Positions 24,457-32,033 of a stretch of 33,274 nt of DNA are shown one piece after another. Numbering within the stretch: the first letter of the stretch is position 1; the number at the start of each line of letters is the position of its first letter. The position numbers and the translations under genes are program-made. Under the pieces are notes generated by a model. The model saw only the letters and a program-made list of their open reading frames with translations, ran no database searches and was not told the DNA's origin. The DNA lies in assembly GCA_017479705.1 (NCBI GenBank), contig JAFVCA010000046.1:1-33274 (forward strand), written 5' to 3'. The stretch is from Bacteroidales bacterium. Lineage in GTDB: Bacteria > Bacteroidota > Bacteroidia > Bacteroidales > P3.

Positions 24457-25383
24457 ATGAAACAGTATAAGAAACATCATCTTAGACATTTCTGCGGGCT
24501 TTTGGCGGCTGTGCTGCTGTACATGCCCCTGTATGCCCAAAGCGACGAAGCTGACTACAGCCTCGCGGTGCAGCGGCTGAACGGCAGTGGGAAACAACTG
24601 GGTGTGGCCCTGTGCGGGGGCTCGGCCTTCGGCTATGCGCATTTGGGGTTCCTACAGGCCTTGGACGAGGCCGGGGTGGAGGTGGACCGCATCAGCGGCA
24701 CCTCTATGGGGGCCATAGTGGGCATGTTCTATGCCGCAGGCTATTCGCCACGGGAAATCGTGAACATCGTCAAGCAGGAGCGCATGCTGAGAAAGACGAA
24801 CATTTTCCGTCTCAATTTCCGGCACGACGGCGGTCTGGCGGACTACGGGCGGATGCGGGAGATGATGCTGAAATATGTGCCGCACAACAGTTTCGACTCG
24901 TTGGAGATTCCCTTCTACTGCTGCGTGGCGGACATGAACCACCTGAAACCCGTCTATGTGTCGACCGGCGGGAAACTGCGCGAGTTTGTCAGCGCGTCGG
25001 CCTCGGTGCCGCGGGTGTTCGCCCCGGTGATGATTGACAGCGTGTACTATGTGGACGGCTATATCTTCAACAATCTGCCTGTCGAGCCCCTGATTGAGGC
25101 GGGCTGCGACGTGACCATCGGCCTTTATATACAGCGCGACACGGTGATGGAGCGCATTGACGATCCGAGCATTGTGGCGTCGAGGGCCTTTGCTGTGAAT
25201 TCCAACCTCTGCACGCTGGACCACGTGCCGCTGTGCACGTATGGCGTGGCCATCAAGGTCGGAGACTTGGGGAAGCTGGATTTCGACAAAATCGATGCAT
25301 TTTTCGAGTACGGCTACCAAGCGGGAAGAGAGTTTCTGGAGGGGCTGTGCGACGTGGGGCTGCCGAGAGAGGTTAAGGATTAG
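24457..25383 (+). CDS. Secreted patatin-like phospholipase
   Basis: The 308-residue product has a signal peptide (residues about 1-28, ending LYAQ) and one patatin domain. The nucleophile elbow is GTSMG with Ser83. The catalytic aspartate is Asp200 in VDGYIFNNLP. The oxyanion-hole loop reads CGGSAFGYAHLG, whereas typical family members have GGGARGxAHxG, so the usual arginine is missing. The serine-aspartate dyad is intact, so lipid acyl hydrolase activity is likely. It lacks the C-terminal POTRA and beta-barrel of PlpD-type enzymes. It has its own promoter and is flanked by intergenic DNA on both sides. Confidence 0.9.
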   Translation: MKQYKKHHLRHFCGLLAAVLLYMPLYAQSDEADYSLAVQRLNGSGKQLGVALCGGSAFGYAHLGFLQALDEAGVEVDRISGTSMGAIVGMFYAAGYSPREIVNIVKQERMLRKTNIFRLNFRHDGGLADYGRMREMMLKYVPHNSFDSLEIPFYCCVADMNHLKPVYVSTGGKLREFVSASASVPRVFAPVMIDSVYYVDGYIFNNLPVEPLIEAGCDVTIGLYIQRDTVMERIDDPSIVASRAFAVNSNLCTLDHVPLCTYGVAIKVGDLGKLDFDKIDAFFEYGYQAGREFLEGLCDVGLPREVKD

Positions 25384-25394
25384 ACAGATGTGCG

Positions 25395-25422
25395 GACGTG
25401 GCAAAAAAATATTTGCCATGTC
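25395..25422. repeat. Inverted repeat between patatin gene and riboswitch promoter
   Basis: GACGTGGCAAA and TTTGCCATGTC form an 11-base-pair stem with one G-U pair and a 6-base loop, 12 bases after the patatin stop. The right arm contains the TTTG that serves as the candidate -33 element of the next promoter. The sequence after it is AT-rich but not a clean T-tract. It may be a weak terminator or an operator. Confidence 0.5.
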
Positions 25423-25442
25423 GGAAATAATTTGTATTTTTG
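25412..25442 (+). promoter_or_regulatory. sigma-ABfr promoter for the cobalamin-riboswitch transcript
   Basis: TTTG at 25412-25415 and TATTTTTG at 25435-25442 are separated by 19 bases, matching the Bacteroidetes -33/-7 arrangement. Transcription would begin near 25449, just at the 5' edge of the riboswitch. Confidence 0.75.
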
Positions 25443-25448
25443 CATTCG

Positions 25449-25625
25449 ATTTGGTCGCCCTACGGGGCGTGAAAAGGGAATCAGGTGAGAGTCCTGAACA
25501 GTCCCGCTGCTGTGAGTTCAGTAGTTTGCGAATCAACGACAGTGCCACTGCACACCGCCGCAGATGTGTGGGAAGGCCGATTCGCAAAGAACGAGTCAGA
25601 AGACCTGCCAGATCATACAATATCG
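25449..25625 (+). promoter_or_regulatory. Cobalamin (B12) riboswitch
   Basis: The leader contains the conserved elements in order: GGGAATCAGGTGAGAGTCC, then CAGTCCCGCTGCTGTGA, then the B12 box GCCACTG ... GGGAAGGC (about 25542-25578), then GAGTCAGAAGACCTGCC (about 25593-25609). These are the hallmarks of cobalamin riboswitches, which bind adenosyl- or other cobalamins and usually lower expression when the ligand is plentiful. The only gene before the next strong terminator is the large surface protein starting at 25789. Exact boundaries are approximate. Confidence 0.95.
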
Positions 25626-25650
25626 GCTCACTTTCGAGGAAAAAGTGTCC

Positions 25651-25704
25651 GAGAAACAGATGTGGCAGGGTGCGGAGTGGAACGTTCCCGCAGTGCTGTT
25701 TCTC
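25651..25704 (+). promoter_or_regulatory. Candidate riboswitch expression platform hairpin
   Basis: GAGAAACAG (25651-25659) pairs perfectly with CTGTTTCTC (25696-25704). The enclosed part contains the palindrome GGAACGTTCC. A pyrimidine-rich stretch (TTTTCTCCTCTTT) begins a few bases later, at about 25713. This may act as a ligand-dependent terminator, but the T-tract is interrupted. Confidence 0.5.
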
Positions 25705-25788
25705 CGTATGGTTTTCTCCTCTTTATGTGTCGCCGATACTGGATGGTAGAGTAATAGAATTTATTAACTATTAAAACAGTATCATAAA

Positions 25789-28700
25789 ATGGTAAAAAAA
25801 CTATTAGTGCTAATTGCAAGTGTAGCCATGGGATGGAGCCTCGCGGCCCAGCATCCTGTTGACGCTACAATTGACACCAGCGACATCCTGTACTGGGTGG
25901 GTACGGGTAGCAATCGGGCTGTACTGATTGTGAACTGGGCCGACCCCGACACGGCGCTGGCCTGGGGTTTCCGTTTCAACGGGACCGTGTCGGCACAGAC
26001 CATGGTGGACAGCATCGAGGCTGCCGACCCGCGGTTCTGGACCGTTGGCTCGCCTTCCTATAATGGCGACATCCACTTCCTGCTGTCCAATGGCGACACC
26101 TTAGGATTGGTGGACGGCTCGACCCTCCCGTTGGGTTTTAACTTCTGGTGGACCAACATCAATGGCGTGAGCGCCGGCAGCGGGGCTGCCACCTCACTGC
26201 ACAACGGCGATGTGTTCAAATATGGCGACCAGAGCAATGGCGTCGGCTGGGACCCCATGGGAACATACTTCATGGAGTATGCCTGGCTGAAGACTCCCAC
26301 ACCTGTGCCCGTGCCTGGCAGCGACACTGAGACACCCACCGATGCCACTATCGACACTGCCGACATCCTTTACTGGGTGGGCACTGGCAGCAACAAGCTG
26401 ACCTTTGTGGTGAACTGGGCGGACACCGCCTTAGCTTGGGGCTACCGCTTCAACACCGAGAGCGTTACCATGCCCACGGTGATCAACGACCTGGCTGCCG
26501 CCGACCCCCGTCTGACCTTTGGCACAACGGGTATGCTGGACGACATCTGGTTTGTCGAAAACAACGACACCCTGAAGCTTACTCCCGGCAACTACTGGGA
26601 GCACTCCCTGAATGGCCTCATGTCCGCCGGAATGGGCACAACGATGCATGACGGCGATTTCAGCCGCTGGGCCGACCCCGCTGGCGGCGTGGCCGTGGAC
26701 AGCTTCTACTATGACGGCTGGGGATGGTTCTACACCTATGCCTATCCCGCCACTATCTACCCCGTTTCCATCCCCTCTAACGATCCCCCTGTTGAGGATG
26801 CCACTATCGACACTGCCGACTTGGTGTACTGGGTGGGCACTGGCAGCAACGCGCTGACCTTTGTGGTGAATTGGGCGGACACCGCCCTGGCTTGGGGCTA
26901 CCGCTTCAACTCCGACAGCGTGCGGCTGAGCACGGTAATGAATCATATTGCCGCAGTTGACCCCCGTTTCAGCTACACAGGTACCAGCATGGTGAGCGAC
27001 ATCAACTTTATTGCAAACGGCGACACGCTGGGCATCACCCCCGGCAACTGGTGGAGCCATTATCTGAACGGCACCACATCGGCCGGTATGAACCAGTGGA
27101 TGCACAATGGCGACTTCAGCCGTTGGGCCGACCCTGCCGCCGGCGTGGTGGTGGACAGCGTCTACCACGAGGAATGGAACGGCTGGATGGAATACATCTA
27201 TGTCTATCCGCAGACCATTACCCCCGTCAACAAGGCCGTTTCCCCTGTTGATGCTTTAAGACCCGAGGACATCCGCTTCTGGGTAGGTGAGGGCGATAAA
27301 GAAATCATCCTCGCTGTGAGCTGGCCCGACACATCATTGGCCTGGGGCTACCGCTATAGTACAGACCGTGATATCACCTACGACCATGAATTGACAGTCA
27401 GAAATGGCGACACCCTTATTTCTATCAATTATATTATTGAAGAAATTGATAGAGTCGATTCTCGTTTCTTCTCTCGCTGGCCAAATGGTCGTGGCGGTGG
27501 CGTCAATCCTCCCGAACGTCCTTATGTTATCGCTCATAAAATCCCTGCTGGTCCTCCTCCATTTGGAATTAATCCTCCTTACCATCCTCGTTTTGATCGA
27601 AAAGATGGTGGTAATGTGGCACAATATGGTTTATTCTTTGTCGAGAATGGAGATACCTTGTCTGGCAGTGCCATGAATGGCTCTTCTTGGGAAGTGAAAG
27701 TAAATGGATATGATGCTAATTTCGAACCTTATGTGCCCATAAATGAAAAAAATCAACTTGACCTTGGTTGGGCTGTTTACTATGCCTATGCGAGAGAAGG
27801 CTCAATAATACATTGTTTTGATACCTCTACCATTGGCCGAGTGATGCATGATTCCATTGGCCAAGAAGTATATTACTTCCCGCAAGAGGTTACCCCTGTG
27901 GCTCCCACCAACGCTGCTATCACTTCTAACGAGATTGAATACTGGATTGGCGAGGGCGAGAACAAGGTTATCTTCGTGGTGAACTGGGCCGACACGGCTT
28001 TGGCTTGGGGCTACCGCTTTGCAAGCGACAGCGTGACACTGGCCACGATGATGGACGACATCGCTGCTGCCGACAGCCGCTTCAGCTACAGTGGCGAGGG
28101 GATGGTGAACGACATCAACTTCATCGAGTATGGCGACACCCTCGGCATCACCCCCGGCAACTGGTGGGAACACTCCATCAACGGCATCTCCTCTATGGGC
28201 ATGGGCCAGTGGTTCCACAATGGCGACATGAGCCGTTGGGCCGACCCCGCAGCCGGAATCGTTGTGGACAGCTTCTACTATGACGGCTGGGGATGGCTCT
28301 ACACGTATGTATACCCCCGCATGATTCACCCCGTGAGCGACCCCAACGCCGAAGGCCCCTTCTGCGGCATTGTTGGCACTGAGGGCTGCACGGCCATTGC
28401 CTTGGACGACAGCCGCATCAAGGCTTGGGCTACGGGCTGCACCGTGGTGCGCGGTTCGAGCAACCTGAGCGACCCTGACGCTGCCGATGTTTCATACGGC
28501 GAAGAGTCCGCCGGTGTGGGTCCCGCCTCGACGAGCACCCTTGATGCCGTCAGCTTGGGCGACGGCGGCATGGCCACCCTCACCTTTGACACTCCTATTG
28601 CCAATGGTTCCGGATTCGACTTTGCCGTGTTTGAGAACTCGTTCGACGACTATTTCTTAGAGCTGGCTTTCGTAGAGGTGAGCTCCGACGGTGAGCATTT

Positions 28701-29277
28701 TGTCCGCTTCCCCGCCACATCGCTCACCCAGACCCGCGCACAGATTGGCGGTCTGGGCCGCGTGGATGCTACCTATATCAACAACCTGGCCGGTAAATAC
28801 CGCGTGGGCTACGGCACTCCGTTCGATCTGGAAGAGCTCCGCGACAGCGCCAACCTCGACATCAACAGTATCACCCATGTGCGCATCATTGATGTGGTGG
28901 GCAGCATCGACCCCCAGTACGGCACCTACGACGCTTTCGGCCACATCATCAACGACCCCTTCCCCACAATCTCCCACAGCGCCGGTTTCGACCTGGAGGG
29001 TGTCTGCGTCCTGAACCAGCACGGAGTAGGCATCAACGACGTTGAGGCCACTACGCTGAACCTCTACCCCAACCCTGCCCGCAACGTGGTCAGCCTCACC
29101 CTGAAGGCTGAAGCCGCTGGCACCGTGGCCGTCTACGACATGACGGGCCGCCAGGTGCTGACGCTCCCCGTGCAGGCCGGCACCTCCACCGTCCGCATCA
29201 ACACCGCTGACATGCCCAACGGCGTGTACATGGTGAGCTTCGGAAACCATGTGGAGAAACTGGTGGTACGCCACTAA
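25789..29277 (+). CDS. Cobalamin-riboswitch-controlled T9SS cargo protein with five repeated domains
   Basis: The 1162-residue product has a signal peptide ending LAAQ. Five related domains of about 150 residues follow (starting near 25, 185, 337, 487 and 706). Each opens with the pattern YWVGTGSNxxxxVVNWADTALAWGYRF; most contain PGNxWxHxLNG and end with an aromatic stretch such as YDGWGWFYTY. Domain 4 is divergent and longer. Residues about 858-1080 form a distinct beta-rich domain (FDFAVFENSFDD ... LAFVEVSSDGEHFVRFP), recalling jelly-roll carbohydrate/ligand-binding folds. Residues about 1083-1162 are a T9SS type A sorting domain (NLYPNPARNVVSL ... MPNGVYMVSF). I infer a surface-anchored protein made when cobalamin is scarce, possibly capturing corrinoids. 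No TonB receptor is adjacent. Function is not established. Confidence 0.85.
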   Translation: MVKKLLVLIASVAMGWSLAAQHPVDATIDTSDILYWVGTGSNRAVLIVNWADPDTALAWGFRFNGTVSAQTMVDSIEAADPRFWTVGSPSYNGDIHFLLSNGDTLGLVDGSTLPLGFNFWWTNINGVSAGSGAATSLHNGDVFKYGDQSNGVGWDPMGTYFMEYAWLKTPTPVPVPGSDTETPTDATIDTADILYWVGTGSNKLTFVVNWADTALAWGYRFNTESVTMPTVINDLAAADPRLTFGTTGMLDDIWFVENNDTLKLTPGNYWEHSLNGLMSAGMGTTMHDGDFSRWADPAGGVAVDSFYYDGWGWFYTYAYPATIYPVSIPSNDPPVEDATIDTADLVYWVGTGSNALTFVVNWADTALAWGYRFNSDSVRLSTVMNHIAAVDPRFSYTGTSMVSDINFIANGDTLGITPGNWWSHYLNGTTSAGMNQWMHNGDFSRWADPAAGVVVDSVYHEEWNGWMEYIYVYPQTITPVNKAVSPVDALRPEDIRFWVGEGDKEIILAVSWPDTSLAWGYRYSTDRDITYDHELTVRNGDTLISINYIIEEIDRVDSRFFSRWPNGRGGGVNPPERPYVIAHKIPAGPPPFGINPPYHPRFDRKDGGNVAQYGLFFVENGDTLSGSAMNGSSWEVKVNGYDANFEPYVPINEKNQLDLGWAVYYAYAREGSIIHCFDTSTIGRVMHDSIGQEVYYFPQEVTPVAPTNAAITSNEIEYWIGEGENKVIFVVNWADTALAWGYRFASDSVTLATMMDDIAAADSRFSYSGEGMVNDINFIEYGDTLGITPGNWWEHSINGISSMGMGQWFHNGDMSRWADPAAGIVVDSFYYDGWGWLYTYVYPRMIHPVSDPNAEGPFCGIVGTEGCTAIALDDSRIKAWATGCTVVRGSSNLSDPDAADVSYGEESAGVGPASTSTLDAVSLGDGGMATLTFDTPIANGSGFDFAVFENSFDDYFLELAFVEVSSDGEHFVRFPATSLTQTRAQIGGLGRVDATYINNLAGKYRVGYGTPFDLEELRDSANLDINSITHVRIIDVVGSIDPQYGTYDAFGHIINDPFPTISHSAGFDLEGVCVLNQHGVGINDVEATTLNLYPNPARNVVSLTLKAEAAGTVAVYDMTGRQVLTLPVQAGTSTVRINTADMPNGVYMVSFGNHVEKLVVRH
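25862..28350 (+). repeat. Five-copy repeated domain region in the riboswitch-controlled gene
   Basis: Copies begin near 25862, 26341, 26797, 27248 and 27904. Copies 2 and 3 are nearly identical in DNA across their first 110 bases or so (26341-26454 against 26797-26910), and copies 2 and 5 share a near-identical stretch at the end (about 26698 and 28267). Copy 4 differs strongly in sequence and in base composition. Confidence 0.85.
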
Positions 29278-29312
29278 TTAACAAGAAGTCTCATTATCAA
29301 CCATTAATGCCG

Positions 29313-29345
29313 AGCGGTCGCTCGTGAGAGCGACCGCTTATTTTT
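29313..29345 (+). terminator. Intrinsic terminator between the riboswitch-controlled gene and nrdD
   Basis: A perfect 11-base-pair stem (AGCGGTCGCTC with GAGCGACCGCT) with a GTGA tetraloop is followed by a T-rich run (TTATTTTT, counting the last stem bases). It starts 36 bases after the stop codon, so it should separate the B12-regulated gene from nrdDG. Confidence 0.93.
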
Positions 29346-29393
29346 AAAAAAGACAAACCTTTAATCAGTAAGCAACACAACTCAAATACATCT

Positions 29394-31484
29394 ATGGAAA
29401 CAGTTCCTTTCAGCATTACCAAGCGCGACGGCCAGCAAGCACGTTTCTCCTTAGACAAGATTATGAATGCCATCATCAAGGCCTTCCAATCTGTCGAGGA
29501 GCCCGTGGACCTCTCCACCCTCAACAAGATAATTACCCACCTCGACATCTACGAAGGAATTACCGTTGAGGACATCCAGAACCAGGTGGAAGTGGCCCTG
29601 ATGAAGGAGGGACACTACCGCGTGGCCAAGTCGTTCATGCTCTATCGCCAAAAGCACACCGAAGACCGTGAGACTATGGAGAAGCTGAACTTCTTGGTGG
29701 AATACTGCAAGGCCGAGAATGCCGCCACGGGCAGCAAATACGACGCCAATGCCAATGTGGAACACAAGAACATAGCCACCCTGATAGGCGAGTTGCCCAA
29801 AGCCAGCTTCATCCGCCTGAACCGCCGTCTGCTGACCGACCGCATCAAGAAACTCTACGGCAAGGAACTGGCCACACAGTACCTTGACCTGCTGACCCAC
29901 CATTTCATCTACAAAAACGATGAGACCTCCTTGGCCAACTACTGCGCCAGCATCACTATGTACCCCTGGCTCATCGGCGGCACCGCATCTATCGGTGGCA
30001 ACTCCAAAGCCCCCTCCAACCTGAAAAGCTTCTGCGGCGGCTTTGTCAACATGGTGTTTATGGTCTCCAGCATGCTCAGCGGTGCATGCGCCACGCCGGA
30101 GTTCCTGATGTATCTGAACTACTTCCTCGGACTTGAGTACGGCAAAACGTACTGGCAGGAGCCCGACCGGGTGGTAGACCTCTCCGTCAAGCAGCGCACC
30201 ATCGACAAGATGATAACCGACTGCTTCGAGCAGATTGTCTACACCCTCAACCAGCCCACCGGCGCCCGCAACTACCAAGCCGTGTTCTGGAACATTTCCT
30301 ATTACGACCGCTACTATTTCGAGAGCCTCTTCGGCGACTTCGTCTTCCCCGATGGCAGCCATCCCGACTGGGAGGGCCTCTCTTGGCTCCAGAAGCGCTT
30401 CATGAAATGGTTCAACAAGGAGCGCACCCGCTCCCTGCTCACCTTCCCCGTGGAGACCATGGCACTGCTTACCGAAAACGGCGAGTGCCGCGACCGCGAG
30501 TGGGCCGACTTCACCGCTGAGATGTACGCCGAAGGCCACTCCTTCTTCACCTACCTGAGCGACAATGCCGACTCCCTCTCCTCCTGCTGCCGACTGCGCA
30601 ACGAGATTACCGACAACGAGTTCAGCTACACCCTCGGTGCCGGCGGGGTCTCCACCGGCTCCAAGAGCGTCCTTACCGTCAACCTCAACCGCTGCATCCA
30701 ATACGCCGTCAACAACAATATCCCCTACATCAAATACCTCTCCGACATCGTCGACCTCTGCCACAAAGTGCAGATTGCCTACAACGAAAACCTCAAGGAG
30801 CTGCAAAGCCACGGCATGCTGCCCCTCTTCGATGCCGGATACATCAACATCAACCGCCAATACCTCACCATCGGCGTCAACGGCCTCGTCGAAGGAGCCG
30901 AATTCCTCGGCATCCCCATCAACGACAATGACCAATACCGCGACTATGTCCAGTCCGTCCTCGGCGTGGTGGAGAAATACAACAAGCAGTACCGCACCGA
31001 CGAACTCATGTTCAACTGCGAAATGATTCCCGCCGAAAACGTAGGCGTCAAGCACGCCAAATGGGACCGCGAAGACGGCTACTTTGTGCCCCGTGACTGC
31101 TACAACAGCTACTTCTACATCGTCGAGGACGACTCCCTCACCATCCTCGACAAATTCAAGCTCCACGGCGCCCCCTACATCCAGCACCTCACCGGCGGCA
31201 GTGCCCTTCACCTCAACCTGGACGAGCACCTCACCAAAGAGCAGTACCGCCAACTGCTGCGCGTAGCCGCCACAGAGGGATGCAACTACTTCACCTTCAA
31301 CATTCCAAACACCATCTGCAACGACTGTGGCCACATTGACAAGCGCTACCTCAAGGAGTGTCCCGTCTGCCACAGCAAAAACGTCGACTACATGACCCGC
31401 ATCATCGGCTATCTGAAACGCATCAGCAACTTCTCGCAAGGCCGACAAGAAGAAGCCCACCGCCGCTACTACCACAATGCTTAA
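29394..31484 (+). CDS. nrdD: Anaerobic (class III) ribonucleoside-triphosphate reductase
   Basis: NrdD reduces ribonucleotides to deoxyribonucleotides using an oxygen-sensitive glycyl radical and does not need B12. The 696-residue product begins with an ATP-cone (KRDGQQARFSLDKIMNAIIKAF). It contains the cysteine-rich active-site region SLSSCCRLRNEI and a zinc site at C642, C645, C656 and C659. The radical site is Gly672 in RIIGYLKR. No frameshift is seen. It begins 48 bases after a strong terminator, so its promoter should be very close; TATTTTTA (29339-29346) is a 7 of 8 match to TAnnTTTG but overlaps the terminator. It overlaps nrdG by 8 bases. Confidence 0.97.
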   Translation: METVPFSITKRDGQQARFSLDKIMNAIIKAFQSVEEPVDLSTLNKIITHLDIYEGITVEDIQNQVEVALMKEGHYRVAKSFMLYRQKHTEDRETMEKLNFLVEYCKAENAATGSKYDANANVEHKNIATLIGELPKASFIRLNRRLLTDRIKKLYGKELATQYLDLLTHHFIYKNDETSLANYCASITMYPWLIGGTASIGGNSKAPSNLKSFCGGFVNMVFMVSSMLSGACATPEFLMYLNYFLGLEYGKTYWQEPDRVVDLSVKQRTIDKMITDCFEQIVYTLNQPTGARNYQAVFWNISYYDRYYFESLFGDFVFPDGSHPDWEGLSWLQKRFMKWFNKERTRSLLTFPVETMALLTENGECRDREWADFTAEMYAEGHSFFTYLSDNADSLSSCCRLRNEITDNEFSYTLGAGGVSTGSKSVLTVNLNRCIQYAVNNNIPYIKYLSDIVDLCHKVQIAYNENLKELQSHGMLPLFDAGYININRQYLTIGVNGLVEGAEFLGIPINDNDQYRDYVQSVLGVVEKYNKQYRTDELMFNCEMIPAENVGVKHAKWDREDGYFVPRDCYNSYFYIVEDDSLTILDKFKLHGAPYIQHLTGGSALHLNLDEHLTKEQYRQLLRVAATEGCNYFTFNIPNTICNDCGHIDKRYLKECPVCHSKNVDYMTRIIGYLKRISNFSQGRQEEAHRRYYHNA

Positions 31485-31944
31485 ATACCTCAACACCGAC
31501 ATCGTCTTTCAGGAAGTCCCCGACGAGACCTCTTTAGCCATCAACATCACAGGCTGTCCCTGCCGGTGCCCTGGCTGCCACAGTCCCCACCTATGGGGCG
31601 ACACTGGGCTCCCGCTCGACACCGAAGCCATCGACAACATGATGGCCTCCCAAGGCCAAAGCATCACCTGCGTCTGCTTCATGGGCGGCGACGCCGCACC
31701 CCACCAAGTGGCCTCCCTCGCCGCATACATCCACCTGCACTACCCGCACCACAAAGTGGCGTGGTACAGCGGCCGGCAATACATCCCCCACAACGTCGAC
31801 AAACAGCAGTTCGACTACATCAAAGTGGGCCCCTACATCGCCCACCTCGGCCCCCTCAAATCGTCCCACTGCAATCAGCACATGCTCAAACGCCAACCCG
31901 ACGGCACCTTCGCCGACATCACCTCCCGTTTCCGCTCCCACTGA
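31477..31944 (+). CDS. nrdG: Anaerobic ribonucleotide reductase activating protein
   Basis: NrdG is a radical-SAM enzyme that generates the glycyl radical on NrdD. The 155-residue product has the CxxxCxxC cluster motif in GCPCRCPGCHS near residue 27, followed by FMGGDAAPHQV (the GGE-like SAM-binding segment) and VAWYSGRQ. Length is normal for the family. Its start lies inside the end of nrdD, showing translational coupling. Confidence 0.96.
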   Translation: MLKYLNTDIVFQEVPDETSLAINITGCPCRCPGCHSPHLWGDTGLPLDTEAIDNMMASQGQSITCVCFMGGDAAPHQVASLAAYIHLHYPHHKVAWYSGRQYIPHNVDKQQFDYIKVGPYIAHLGPLKSSHCNQHMLKRQPDGTFADITSRFRSH

Positions 31945-32033
31945 CCATCCCCCGCCGCCAGACGGAAAGCAAAGGATGCCTGCAGGGGATGCCTTTCGGT
32001 GTCTCTGCTTGCGGGGTGCGCAGGGGTTGCAGC

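Noticed and set aside
23278-24642. 454-residue open frame on the minus strand
   Set aside because: It crosses the end of the BspA-like gene, a perfect terminator and the start of the patatin gene. No recognisable domain is present.
29451-31502. 683-residue open frame on the minus strand
   Set aside because: It is antisense to nrdD, which is complete with all catalytic residues. The frame is open because of the codon bias of nrdD.
31970-32002. GGATGCC repeats between nrdG and the convergent lipoprotein gene, considered as a bidirectional terminator
   Set aside because: The two copies are mainly direct, the possible stem is only about five base pairs (AAAGG/CCTTT), and there is no T-tract.
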